In this document: positions 36,856-45,438 of the stretch, piece by piece
Position numbering within the stretch: position 1 is the stretch's first letter
How the letters are laid out: each line of letters begins with the position of its first letter
NCBI GenBank assembly: GCA_009773515.1
Contig: WSXX01000018.1
Span: 1 to 64,000 of the forward strand
Direction: 5' to 3'
Source of the DNA: Bacteroidota bacterium
GTDB lineage: Bacteria > Bacteroidota > Bacteroidia > Bacteroidales > Lentimicrobiaceae
Length of the DNA stretch: 64,000 nt
Notes under the pieces: model-generated
The model's input: the letters and a program-made list of their open reading frames with translations, nothing else
The model's database searches: none
What the model was told of the DNA's origin: nothing
Position numbers and translations under genes: made by a program

Positions 36856-36889
36856 CAACCTTCACTCAAATTACTCTAAACATCCCTGA

Positions 36890-37729
36890 ATGATTCTTTT
36901 CGAGACCATCAACCAAACTCATGATTTTTCGTTGCTCAGGCGCGAAGAAGGATTAAGTATAGGATTTGTACCCACAATGGGTGCTTTGCACGCCGGCCAT
37001 ATTTCACTGGTGAGAAAAGCTAGAGAAGAAAATGATATTGTGATAAGCAGCATTTTCGTCAATCCGATACAATTTAACAATCCTGATGACCTTAAAAAAT
37101 ACCCGAGAACACTGGAAAAAGATCTGCAATTGCTAGAAGAAGCAGGTTGCGATCTGGTTTTTTACCCTTCGGTGGACGAAATGTATCCCGAAAAGGTTAA
37201 AAAAGAATATGATTTTGGTGATCTAGCAAATGTTATGGAAGGTGAATTCAGACCCGGCCATTTTAATGGAGTAGCCATTGTTGTGCAAAAACTCTTTGAC
37301 ATCACCATGCCACATCGCGCATACTTTGGCGAGAAAGATTATCAGCAGTTGCAAATTATTAAAGCATTGGTCAGGATTGAAAATCTGGATGTTGAGATCA
37401 GACCCTGCCCCATCAGCAGAGAAAAAGACGGGCTGGCCATGAGCTCACGCAATGAGAGATTAACACCTGAAATGCGCAGAGCGGCACCTTACATCTACAT
37501 GATTCTTAATGAAGCCAAAGGAATGGCACTCAATCATACTGCAGCGCAAATTACTAAATTTGTGAAGTTTAAATTTGATGAACATCCGTTGCTGAAGTTA
37601 GAATACTTTTCTATAGCTTCTGGCGATGATTTGCAGCCTGTAACCGGTCATGCATCAAAAGGCGACATGGGTTTTATTGCAGTTTTTGCCGGTGATATCA
37701 GGCTTATTGATAACATTCAATTAATTTGA
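36890..37729 (+). CDS. panC: Pantothenate synthetase
   Basis: PanC joins pantoate and beta-alanine with ATP to make pantothenate, the precursor of coenzyme A. The 279 residues contain [15 protein letters not shown] (the HIGH-type nucleotide-binding motif, about 24-38), [11 protein letters not shown] and [11 protein letters not shown]. The KMSKS-like loop is AMSSRNERL. It is followed 16 bp later by panD, which supplies beta-alanine, so the two form a pathway pair. Confidence 0.96.
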   Translation: MILFETINQTHDFSLLRREEGLSIGFVPTMGALHAGHISLVRKAREENDIVISSIFVNPIQFNNPDDLKKYPRTLEKDLQLLEEAGCDLVFYPSVDEMYPEKVKKEYDFGDLANVMEGEFRPGHFNGVAIVVQKLFDITMPHRAYFGEKDYQQLQIIKALVRIENLDVEIRPCPISREKDGLAMSSRNERLTPEMRRAAPYIYMILNEAKGMALNHTAAQITKFVKFKFDEHPLLKLEYFSIASGDDLQPVTGHASKGDMGFIAVFAGDIRLIDNIQLI

Positions 37730-37738
37730 TTATTTTTG
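37707..37738 (+). promoter_or_regulatory. Possible internal promoter for panD
   Basis: TTG, 21-bp spacer, TATTTTTG overlap the end of panC. The -7 box is only 7 bp from the panD ATG, so any transcript would be nearly leaderless. Confidence 0.35.
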
Positions 37739-37745
37739 CAGCGCT

Positions 37746-38093
37746 ATGACAATAGAGATATTAAAATCGAAAATTCACCGGGCAACCATCACCGAAGCTA
37801 ACCTCCATTATATCGGAAGTATCGGCATTGATGAAAACCTGATGGAAGCCGCAAATCTCATCGAATTTGAGAAAGTTCAGGTATTGAACATCAACAACGG
37901 CGAAAGGCTTGAGACCTATGTGATCAAAGGCGAAAGAGGTAGCGGAATGATTTCGCTCAATGGTGCAGCAGCCCGCAAAGCCGTTGCCGGAGATCTGGTA
38001 ATTGTTGCCGCTTTCGCACAGATGACCCCTGAGGAAGCAAGTACATTTAAACCCGCCATTGTTTTTCCCGATAACAATAACCGCATCGTATAA
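37746..38093 (+). CDS. panD: Aspartate 1-decarboxylase
   Basis: PanD makes beta-alanine from aspartate. It is made as a proenzyme that cleaves itself between Gly and Ser to form the pyruvoyl cofactor; the site is visible as HYIGSIGID (Gly24-Ser25). The 115-residue length is typical, and [16 protein letters not shown] is the conserved core. It lies immediately after panC. Confidence 0.96.
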   Translation: MTIEILKSKIHRATITEANLHYIGSIGIDENLMEAANLIEFEKVQVLNINNGERLETYVIKGERGSGMISLNGAAARKAVAGDLVIVAAFAQMTPEEASTFKPAIVFPDNNNRIV

Positions 38094-38101
38094 TCTCCAA
38101 C

Positions 38102-39160
38102 TTGAAAAGTAACCTACGTAATATTTTAAGGTTCAGCCTGTTTCTCGGAATCGGGCTGTTTTTCATATGGCTGTTCATGCGCAACCTTACCGCTGAGCAG
38201 AAAAGTGAAATTTTTCTTTCATTCAGAATTGCTGAATATTCCTGGATAATCCTTGCCTTCGCGCTGGGGATGCTGAGTCACCTGCTGCGATCGCTGAGAT
38301 GGAAAATCCTGATGGAGCCTATGGGATATAAACCCAGAACCAGCAATGTATTTATGGCCGTAATGATAGGCTATCTGGCAAATCTGGCATTACCAAGGCT
38401 TGGCGAAGTGAGCCGCTGCGGCATTCTTACCAAATATGAGAAAATTCCATTCAACAAATCGTTCGGCACCGTTATAACTGAAAGAGTCATTGACATGTTC
38501 ACTTTTGTGCTGATATTCTTTATTATGATTTTTACCCAAACCGAAAAAATTCACACTTATATTGAACAGAAAATTTATATTCCTCTTGAGCAAAAGTTCG
38601 ACTTTAACCTTATCGGCGGTAACTATCTGATGTTTTTGATTTCAGGTTTTATGGTTGCTGGAATTATCGCTGTTATAATCATCCATAAAAGGTACAAACA
38701 TACCAAAGTATATAAAAAATTCTACAATGTGCTTACCGGGCTGCTTGAAGGAATGCAATCATTGACCCGTATAAAAAGACCTTTTCTGTTTGTGTTTTAT
38801 AGTATTGCTATTTGGGTGCTTTATCTGTTGATGGCTTATGTCGTATTTTTCAGTCTGAGTGAAACCGCGGAACTTGGTTTTGATGCAGGGCTGGCGGTAC
38901 TTATTTTCGGATCTATCGGAATAATGATTGTGCAGGGAGGTATAGGAATATATCCGGCAATTGTAGCTGAAACCCTTTTTCTGTGGGACATTCCTGAAAC
39001 AAAAGGTTACGCTATGGGCTGGTTGATCTGGGCATCACAAACCCTGATGATTCTGATTGCAGGTATATTTTCACTACTTTTACTACCCCTATTCAATAAA
39101 AGCACCTATGACGAAAAAAGAAGCCATTCAGCGCAAGATTCTAAAACAACCGGAGCTTGA
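38102..39160 (+). CDS. Lysylphosphatidylglycerol synthase-TM/UPF0104 flippase-like membrane protein
   Basis: An integral membrane protein of 352 residues with about eight segments, starting at a TTG 8 bp after panD. It has the family pattern: AFALGMLSHLLRSLRWKILM (about 54-73), GYLANLALPRLGEVSRC (about 95-111), and VIFGSIGIMIVQGGIGIYPAIV. Such domains occur in MprF-like lipid flippases and in glycolipid enzymes. No synthase domain is attached, so a transport or flippase role is more likely, but this is inferred. Its 3' end overlaps rfaE2. Confidence 0.85.
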   Translation: MKSNLRNILRFSLFLGIGLFFIWLFMRNLTAEQKSEIFLSFRIAEYSWIILAFALGMLSHLLRSLRWKILMEPMGYKPRTSNVFMAVMIGYLANLALPRLGEVSRCGILTKYEKIPFNKSFGTVITERVIDMFTFVLIFFIMIFTQTEKIHTYIEQKIYIPLEQKFDFNLIGGNYLMFLISGFMVAGIIAVIIIHKRYKHTKVYKKFYNVLTGLLEGMQSLTRIKRPFLFVFYSIAIWVLYLLMAYVVFFSLSETAELGFDAGLAVLIFGSIGIMIVQGGIGIYPAIVAETLFLWDIPETKGYAMGWLIWASQTLMILIAGIFSLLLLPLFNKSTYDEKRSHSAQDSKTTGA

Positions 39161-39599
39161 CCGGCAACTTGCCTTTTGGCGTTTCAAAGGCCAGAAAGTA
39201 GTATTTACAAATGGCTGTTTTGACATTATTCATCTCGGACATATAGATTATCTGGCTGAAGCTGCAGGGCTGGGCAATATTCTGGTCATTGGCCTGAATA
39301 CTGATAATTCAACACGCAGACTGAAAGGTCCCACCCGGCCAATCAACGACGAAAATTCACGAGCCATGATTCTGGCATCATTAAGTTTTGTGGATGCCGT
39401 GGTTCTTTTTGATGAAGAAACACCTTACAATCTTATTAAAACTGTGCAACCCGATATTCTTGTAAAAGGTGCAGATTACAAACCTGAAGACATTGTGGGT
39501 TACGATATAGTTATGGCCAAAGGAGGCAAAGTGGAAACTCTTGAGTACCTTAAAGGATACTCAACCAGCCTGATTGAAAAAAAGATTAAAGAAGGATAG
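39108..39599 (+). CDS. rfaE2: D-glycero-beta-D-manno-heptose 1-phosphate adenylyltransferase (RfaE2/HldE C-terminal type)
   Basis: A cytidylyltransferase-fold nucleotidyltransferase: GCFDIIHLGHIDYL carries the HxGH motif (about residues 34-47) and FVDAVVLFDEETPYNL and GADYKPEDIVG follow, as in the ADP-heptose pathway enzyme. It is the stand-alone form, without the N-terminal kinase domain found in enterobacterial HldE. I start at MTKKEAIQRK, which overlaps the end of the upstream membrane protein by 53 bp. Its presence suggests heptose use in LPS or glycans. Confidence 0.92.
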   Translation: MTKKEAIQRKILKQPELDRQLAFWRFKGQKVVFTNGCFDIIHLGHIDYLAEAAGLGNILVIGLNTDNSTRRLKGPTRPINDENSRAMILASLSFVDAVVLFDEETPYNLIKTVQPDILVKGADYKPEDIVGYDIVMAKGGKVETLEYLKGYSTSLIEKKIKEG

Positions 39600-39721
39600 T
39601 TTAGTCCTCAAAATTATTTTTACTTTAAAAAAAACTTCAGGAATACCCGTTATATCTAAAAGTATCAGAAAAAACAATCAGTTTCAGCTGTCGCGGAAAT
39701 TCAAAACAAGAACACCAACCC

Positions 39722-41086
39722 ATGGCCAAAACCAAAACAGCATTTTTCTGCCGCAACTGCGGTGTACAATCGCCAAAATGGATTGGAAAATGTCCATCAT
39801 GCGGCGAATGGAATACTTATGTTGAAGAAGTAATTCAACGCGAAGAACCCGGAGTTGCTCCGGGAATGGCCATCAGAAGAAATGCCATACCTACATTAAT
39901 CACCGATATAGAACTCAGCACCGAAAACCGTATCGACACTCAAAATCAGGAACTTAACCGTGTACTTGGCGGCGGACTGGTACCAGGCTCGGTGGTGCTT
40001 GTCGGGGGAGAACCTGGCATCGGGAAATCAACACTGATGCTACAGGTAGCGCTTACCATAAAAAACTTAAAAGTGCTTTATGTTTCGGGAGAAGAAAGCG
40101 AGCAGCAGATCAGAATGCGCGCCGAAAGGTTGGGTATGGGCCGGAATGAGTGCTACATTCTGACCGAAACCTCTACCCGCGAAATTCTTGGACATATTGC
40201 AAAGCTTACTCCCGGAATCATCATCATCGATTCCATTCAAACGCTTACCAGCGACAATATTGATGCTTCAGCCGGAAGCATTTCGCAGATCAGGGAAACA
40301 GCTTCAGAAATGCAACGTTTTGCCAAAACCGTGAATGTGCCCGTTTTTCTGATTGGTCACATCACCAAAGAAGGTACACTTGCAGGTCCGAAATTGTTGG
40401 AACACATGGTTGATACAGTTCTTCAGTTTGAAGGTGACCGCAATTACGGATACCGGATTTTACGTTCTGTCAAAAACCGTTTCGGAAGCACATCAGAACT
40501 GGGGATTTATGAAATGCAGAGCTCCGGATTGCGCGAAGTCTCCAATCCTTCAGAAATACTGATTACCCAGCACGAAGAACCGGTTAGCGGAACCGCAGTA
40601 GCCGCAACCATCGAAGGACTGCGCCCCATGCTTATCGAAACTCAGGCGCTGGTCAGTTCTGCCGCTTATGGAACACCTCAGCGGTCATGCACCGGATTTG
40701 ATACCCGCCGGCTGAATATGTTGCTGGCCGTGCTGGAAAAACGCAGCGGTTTCAAACTTGGCGTAAAAGATGTATTTCTGAATATAGCCGGAGGACTCAG
40801 GGTTGATGACCCCGCTACAGATCTGGCCGTAGTCAGCTCGGTGCTTTCGTCAAACATTGATATTCCGATCAACTCAAAAACCTGTTTTGCCGGAGAAGTA
40901 GGGCTTTCAGGTGAAATAAGACCGGTAACACGGGCCGAACAAAGGGTTACAGAAGCCGAAAAGCTGGGTTTTGAATCCATTGTTATTTCAAAACTTAACT
41001 TTAAAGCTGCCAAAAGCGCAGCAAAAACAATAAAAGTTATTCCGGTAAGCAAAATAGAAGATGTGTTCCGGCATTTGTTCGGGTAG
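39722..41086 (+). CDS. radA: DNA repair protein RadA
   Basis: RadA is a RecA-related ATPase/helicase that processes recombination intermediates. Domains: an N-terminal C4 zinc finger (CRNCGVQSPKWIGKCPSCGEW, seen as two CxxC pairs), the RecA-like core with Walker A GGEPGIGKSTLM (about 98-109), the RadA-specific KNRFGS motif and a Lon-like C-terminal domain (about 290-454). The 454 residues match the norm. Confidence 0.97.
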   Translation: MAKTKTAFFCRNCGVQSPKWIGKCPSCGEWNTYVEEVIQREEPGVAPGMAIRRNAIPTLITDIELSTENRIDTQNQELNRVLGGGLVPGSVVLVGGEPGIGKSTLMLQVALTIKNLKVLYVSGEESEQQIRMRAERLGMGRNECYILTETSTREILGHIAKLTPGIIIIDSIQTLTSDNIDASAGSISQIRETASEMQRFAKTVNVPVFLIGHITKEGTLAGPKLLEHMVDTVLQFEGDRNYGYRILRSVKNRFGSTSELGIYEMQSSGLREVSNPSEILITQHEEPVSGTAVAATIEGLRPMLIETQALVSSAAYGTPQRSCTGFDTRRLNMLLAVLEKRSGFKLGVKDVFLNIAGGLRVDDPATDLAVVSSVLSSNIDIPINSKTCFAGEVGLSGEIRPVTRAEQRVTEAEKLGFESIVISKLNFKAAKSAAKTIKVIPVSKIEDVFRHLFG

Positions 41087-41198
41087 TCTTCATGGAATCA
41101 AAAAATAAGTACCAGTATTATTGGAAATTGATGAAATAGTCTTTTTACTTTCGTTTCAGAATTATTTAACTGCCATTCAGAATTAAAAACCAGTTGTC

Positions 41199-41831
41199 AT
41201 GCGCATCTTTAAAAAAGTATTACTGATTCTGTTGTTCGCAAATATTCTGAGAATCATCCCCGGTTGCTGCAAATGTGATGAGGATTTGGGTTACATGAGT
41301 TTTAACCGGATGGATATTAAAAATATAGACAATTCAGGAGAATGGGCAATGACAAGCTTTCGCGATACCATGCCAGCCGCAGCGGTCGCTTTTGAAATTG
41401 CGTTGTTCGACTCTTTAGGATATTACTATTATTCTTCCATCCCGGAACTGAAAAGCATTGGGATCAACACTGCAATGGCAATGAAGTGCGACTGCGCTTT
41501 CCCACTTCAGGCGAATTACCATCTCACCAGTATAAAAATCAGCACTATTTATTCCCTTTCCGGAGAAATTGAAGCCGGAGCAGATGTTACCAGCTTATTT
41601 GTTGGCCGTTCATCGGGAAACTCTTCATCCGGAAACAGTGTTTATCAGTCATTGCCGTCCATTATCAGGCAAACCGAAGGCAAAATTTATTACGACGGAG
41701 GTGTAGAATCGTTCCATATTTTTCTTCAGCCGGAGGTGGAAAATACAAGTGCACGTTTTGTGATCGACATTACCCTTTCTGACAACAGCATCTTCAGCGA
41801 TACCACAAACCTTATCCAAATTCTGCGATGA
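41199..41831 (+). CDS. Uncharacterised lipoprotein with cysteine-rich N-terminus
   Basis: No family recognised. The N-terminus is a signal (KKVLLILLFANILRII) ending at PGCCKCDED, where the first cysteine would be lipidated and two more lie close by. The mature 190 residues look beta-rich. The next gene encodes a barrel-like outer-membrane protein and its ATG overlaps this gene's stop by four bases (ATGA), so the two are translationally coupled and probably act together. Confidence 0.62.
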   Translation: MRIFKKVLLILLFANILRIIPGCCKCDEDLGYMSFNRMDIKNIDNSGEWAMTSFRDTMPAAAVAFEIALFDSLGYYYYSSIPELKSIGINTAMAMKCDCAFPLQANYHLTSIKISTIYSLSGEIEAGADVTSLFVGRSSGNSSSGNSVYQSLPSIIRQTEGKIYYDGGVESFHIFLQPEVENTSARFVIDITLSDNSIFSDTTNLIQILR

Positions 41832-42721
41832 GAACTGCAAAATATCTGCTTATCTATACAGCCTGTTTATTATTGTTGTTTGCTACTAGCCTAGAAAAGG
41901 CTTCTGCACAGGCAAAACCGCAAAAAGAGGAGCTCAGACTTGATATTCAGTTTGGTGGCCGGTTTATTCAACGTCCTGATCAGTCACCAGGTTCTGATAT
42001 TGACTTTATGAACTATCTGCGCGATGACTTTGGCAAAAATTCATATGGTGTGCTTGGCTTTGGGTTTATGCTTGCCCCGAATGACAGATGGTCATTCTAC
42101 ACCGGATTCAGTATGCTGAGCGATATGCTGCCCAATCATATGCGTGTGACCGTTAAGCACAAAGTTGACAGCCTGAACCGGAATTGGAACTGGGGCATTG
42201 GTTCAAGCCTTTACTCTTATCCGCAATATCTCAACCAATTCAATCAATTTCACATTCAATCCGACACAGGTATAATTGCCGACCTGAATTCAAACTACCG
42301 TCAAAGAACTCTATTTGACATCGGATTCAGCGTAATGCCATGGTTTTCTTACAGTTATAAACGTTTTCAGGCAACCTTGAGCACAGGTTTTGGTATCAAT
42401 TTTTTTGTTCCGTTTAACGAACAGATTGCGCAGAAAAAACCAAACTCAAATTATCGCCGCGAAATAAAATATGAAACCATTGCATCACCTGCACTTACCT
42501 CACATTCAGAAGCTGAAGTCACATACAATCTGCTCTTTAATAAGCATGTTTCACTTGGCCTGATTGCAAAAGCAGAGTTTCTGATGGCGCGGCGAACCAT
42601 TCCTTACACAAGAACAATTTTGACCTGGACTGACGATAATCCTTTGATTGAAACAGTGAAACCCAAAAAGAAAATTTACACCAAAACCGACTTTAGTGCT
42701 GGTCTGTTCCTGAAGTTCTGA
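41828..42721 (+). CDS. Putative outer-membrane beta-barrel protein
   Basis: A 297-residue protein with a signal peptide ending EKASAQ. It shows alternating aromatic/polar strands (LDIQFGGRFIQ, GVLGFGFMLAPNDRWSFYTGFSML, FDIGFSVMPWFSYSYK) and ends KTDFSAGLFLKF, a typical C-terminal barrel strand. No named family. The start overlaps the stop of the preceding lipoprotein gene. Confidence 0.6.
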   Translation: MRTAKYLLIYTACLLLLFATSLEKASAQAKPQKEELRLDIQFGGRFIQRPDQSPGSDIDFMNYLRDDFGKNSYGVLGFGFMLAPNDRWSFYTGFSMLSDMLPNHMRVTVKHKVDSLNRNWNWGIGSSLYSYPQYLNQFNQFHIQSDTGIIADLNSNYRQRTLFDIGFSVMPWFSYSYKRFQATLSTGFGINFFVPFNEQIAQKKPNSNYRREIKYETIASPALTSHSEAEVTYNLLFNKHVSLGLIAKAEFLMARRTIPYTRTILTWTDDNPLIETVKPKKKIYTKTDFSAGLFLKF

Positions 42722-42744
42722 CCAAAAAAATGGTCGCAATGTTG

Positions 42745-42752
42745 TACCTTTG
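42745..42752 (+). promoter_or_regulatory. Predicted -7 element of the S1-domain gene
   Basis: TACCTTTG, exact TAnnTTTG, 37 bp before the ATG. No clear -33 box. Confidence 0.45.
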
Positions 42753-42789
42753 TCAGGAAAATACAACTCTTTAATACCCAATTCATCAA

Positions 42790-43623
42790 ATGGCCACTCC
42801 TGGAAAATACAATACTTTAAGCATAATCAAAATCGTTGATTTCGGCGTTTATCTTGATGGAGGCGACCTCGGCGAGATTTTACTGCCAATGAAATGGGTG
42901 CCGGAAGGTTGCAAACCCGACGACGAAATTGAAGTTTTTCTTTATTTCGACTCGGAAGACAGACTGATCGCCACAACCATGAAACCCGTTGCAGTGGTTG
43001 GCGAATTTGCATTGCTTACTGCAAAAGCAGTAAACGAAATCGGTGCATTCCTCGATTGGGGTCTTGAAAAAGATCTTCTTGTCCCCTACAGGGAACAAAA
43101 TGCTAAAATGGTTGAGGGAAGATCATACCTCGTATATATTTATTCTGATCCTCAGGGAGGCCGTATTGCTGCTTCAGCGCGACTGGAGCGATTCATCAAT
43201 CTTGAGCCTGCCGATTACAAACCTCTGCAGGAAGTTGAATTGTTGCTGTGGCGCACAACCGACATTGGGTATATGGCCATTATCAACAACAAGCATGAAG
43301 GAATGTTATACGCCAGTGATGTGTTTGAAGATCTTGAGCGCGGTCAGAGGGTAAAAGGTTATGTTACAAAAGTACGTGAAGACGGTAAAATAGACCTCAC
43401 CCTGACAAAACCCGGATACGATAAGATAGATGAAATGGCCGAACGGATTCTGGAATTGCTCAGAGACAATAAAGGCTATATGGATCTCAACGATAAAAGC
43501 CCGGCCGAAGAAATTTACCTGATGTGTGGCATGAGTAAAAAGAATTTCAAGAAATCAATCGGAGCGCTTTATAAACAAAAGCTGATTGATATTGAGGAAG
43601 GTGGGATCAGGCTGGTGAAGTAG
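42790..43623 (+). CDS. cvfB: CvfB/YitL-like S1 RNA-binding protein
   Basis: A 277-residue protein with tandem S1-like modules and a C-terminal winged helix. The first module begins LSIIKIVDFGVYLDGGD, a second EFALLTAKAVNEIGAFLDWGLEKDLLVPY, and a third reads GQRVKGYVTKVREDGKIDLTL. The end DLNDKSPAEEIYLMCGMSKKNFKKSIGALYKQKLI is the winged-helix domain. This arrangement matches CvfB (conserved virulence factor B), an RNA-binding regulator in Firmicutes; the role in Bacteroidota is unknown. Confidence 0.9.
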   Translation: MATPGKYNTLSIIKIVDFGVYLDGGDLGEILLPMKWVPEGCKPDDEIEVFLYFDSEDRLIATTMKPVAVVGEFALLTAKAVNEIGAFLDWGLEKDLLVPYREQNAKMVEGRSYLVYIYSDPQGGRIAASARLERFINLEPADYKPLQEVELLLWRTTDIGYMAIINNKHEGMLYASDVFEDLERGQRVKGYVTKVREDGKIDLTLTKPGYDKIDEMAERILELLRDNKGYMDLNDKSPAEEIYLMCGMSKKNFKKSIGALYKQKLIDIEEGGIRLVK

Positions 43624-43640
43624 ATTCTCCTTATTCTTTC

Positions 43641-43890
43641 GAAATCAGAGGTCAGAGGTCAGAGGTCGGAGGGCGGAGGGCTGAGGTCAGATGAAATAAA
43701 AAATCAAAATCTGAAGTCGGTAGTCAGAGATCAGAGGTCAGAGGTCGGAAGTTGAGAAATTGTAATCTGAAATCGAAAGTCGGAAGTCAGAGGTCAGATG
43801 AAATCCGAAATCCGAAATCCACATTCCGAAATCAAAAATCCTAACCGAAGCGGAGCTCACCGAAGGTAAATCAAAAATCCAAAATCCAAA
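43641..43890. repeat. Degenerate short-period repeat tract
   Basis: About 250 bp of low complexity. The left part is built on AGAGGTC/AGAAGTC-like heptads (TCAGAGGTCAGAGGTC and variants); the right part shifts to an AAATCC(G/A) octad-like pattern. It fills the space between the convergent S1 and desaturase genes. No frame or RNA gene is suggested. Confidence 0.75.
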
Positions 43891-43891
43891 A

Positions 43892-44896
43892 TTATAAAGA
43901 AGCTTGCCTGAAAGTTACAAGCTTTCCAGCTTCTTCATCCCACAAACGCAGACTTAAGGTTTTGAAACTGCTGCGGAAAGTAACAGGCTCAACTTTTTGA
44001 AAAGCTTCATTTTCGCGGTGACATTTTTCAAGCTTGTAATTCGGAATTTTTGAACTCAGGTGGTGAATATGGTGAAATCCGATATTACCGGAGAACCATT
44101 GCAAAACTCTGGGCAGTTTGAAGTAGGAAGCTCCGTTGATCGCAACAGTACTGTAATCCCACTCTTCATCACGATACCAATGCACATCAGGAAACTGATG
44201 CTGAACATAGAAAAGGAACACCCCGGCTGTTGCGGCAATGTACATTACAGGCAACTGAATCATAAGATAAGCTTTAAAGCCGATCAAATAGCTGATTCCA
44301 AAAGCCAGTGCGGCAAGTCCAAGGTTTGTAACATACACACTGATCCGCTCTTTCCAGCTAAATTCTTTCCGGGTGAAACGGTTGGTCACTAAAAAGATCA
44401 AACCTGCACCAATTCCAAACATCACAAAAGGATTACGATAAATCCGGTAAAAGCGCTGTTTACCGGGCGAAAGATTTTTATATTCCTCAACAGTTAGTGT
44501 CCACACATCCCCTACTCCGCGTTTATCAAGGTTGCCCGCAGTCCGGTGATGGATCAGATGGGCATGATGCCAGCGGTAATATGGTGTAAATGTGAGAATT
44601 CCCAGGATAATTCCAATGGTATCGTTGGCTGCTTTCGATTTAAAGAATGCACCATGACCACAATCGTGGAATATAATAAACAGTCTTACAGTAAAACCGG
44701 CAGCCAGAATTGCAAGCGGCAATACAAGCCAGTATGAAACAGTAATCAGATGGGCCATTGCTATCCATAAAAGCACATAAGGAATCAAAGTATTGAGAAG
44801 TTGCCAGATGCTGCTTTGAGCTGAAGGAACTTTATATGCGGTAATCAGTTTAAGATAAGACTTATCTGATCCCGGAGTTGATGATTTCGGAGACAT
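43892..44896 (-). CDS. Membrane fatty acid desaturase
   Basis: A di-iron desaturase of the delta-12/omega-6 type. The internal ATG (MSPKSSTPG) is chosen because the longer frame lies across the promoter. The three histidine boxes are complete: HDCGHG (about 85-90), HHAHLIHH (about 121-128) and HIHHLSS (around 285). Four membrane segments are spaced as expected. The enzyme introduces a double bond in membrane lipid acyl chains using oxygen, so the organism meets oxygen at least at times. Confidence 0.93.
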   Translation of the reverse strand: MSPKSSTPGSDKSYLKLITAYKVPSAQSSIWQLLNTLIPYVLLWIAMAHLITVSYWLVLPLAILAAGFTVRLFIIFHDCGHGAFFKSKAANDTIGIILGILTFTPYYRWHHAHLIHHRTAGNLDKRGVGDVWTLTVEEYKNLSPGKQRFYRIYRNPFVMFGIGAGLIFLVTNRFTRKEFSWKERISVYVTNLGLAALAFGISYLIGFKAYLMIQLPVMYIAATAGVFLFYVQHQFPDVHWYRDEEWDYSTVAINGASYFKLPRVLQWFSGNIGFHHIHHLSSKIPNYKLEKCHRENEAFQKVEPVTFRSSFKTLSLRLWDEEAGKLVTFRQASL

Positions 44897-44906
44897 CTTT
44901 TTTTTA

Positions 44907-44914
44907 CAAAGATA
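44907..44914 (-). promoter_or_regulatory. Predicted -7 element of the desaturase gene
   Basis: TATCTTTG on the minus strand, 10 bp before the ATG, giving a very short leader. No clear -33 box. Confidence 0.42.
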
Positions 44915-45115
44915 ATATTTTTTGAGGCTGTTAGTCAGATTCGGAATCCTATTGCCGGAGAACAGCTTCAATTTTCAGCAGTTCTATCCTTCAATACGAA
45001 AGATCAAAACCTGCAATTAAATCACTTATATCATTTACATTCAATGACTTAACATCACAATATGTCACCGGATTTCCTGCCTGATCCTTTCCCCAGATTA
45101 GTAAGAAAAATTTCC

Positions 45116-45123
45116 TACCTTTG
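45116..45123 (+). promoter_or_regulatory. Predicted -7 element of the helicase gene
   Basis: TACCTTTG, exact TAnnTTTG. It would give a leader of roughly 310 nt, unusually long for this window. Confidence 0.43.
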
Positions 45124-45316
45124 CCGCCGCATATTGAACTGATATTTATCGGATTAAGAGAACTTTAAAGGCCCTTTTCAGCCGGGATGAAATCACTGCT
45201 TCCAGCCTTGAATTTTACGGTTTATCTGCCTTGATCATTCGGGTTAATTCCTCAACTGACTGAGCGAAATTGAGTCCCGATAGCAACCGGGATCGGATTG
45301 TTTCCTAGTCAATAAG

Positions 45317-45370
45317 TTTGATTTCCATGCTCTGTTAATAAAACACTGGAAATCAGAATGGCTTTTTTTT
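45317..45370 (+). promoter_or_regulatory. Hairpin followed by T-run in the helicase leader (possible attenuator)
   Basis: A perfect 9-bp stem (TGATTTCCA with TGGAAATCA, extended by two weaker pairs) and a 19-base loop are followed after 7 bases by a run of eight T. It ends 69 bp before the helicase ATG. The loop is large and the T-run slightly displaced, so terminator function is uncertain. Confidence 0.35.
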
Positions 45371-45438
45371 GGCAATAATTCATGTCAGAAAAGAAGCAGA
45401 AAATCAGGAATATGCAATCATTTTAACAAACAAGTATT

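Larger units (their letters stand above)
44897..45438. other. Divergent intergenic region with long DEAD-box leader
   Basis: 542 bp between the desaturase and helicase genes. It contains one -7 element for each and, on the helicase side, about 310 nt of predicted leader with a hairpin listed separately. A short TCCCG/CGGGA hairpin at about 45273-45294 resembles common Bacteroidota intergenic repeats. Confidence 0.55.

Noticed and set aside
43641-43890. CRISPR array
   Set aside because: The repeats are very short, degenerate and contiguous, with no spacers and no cas genes.
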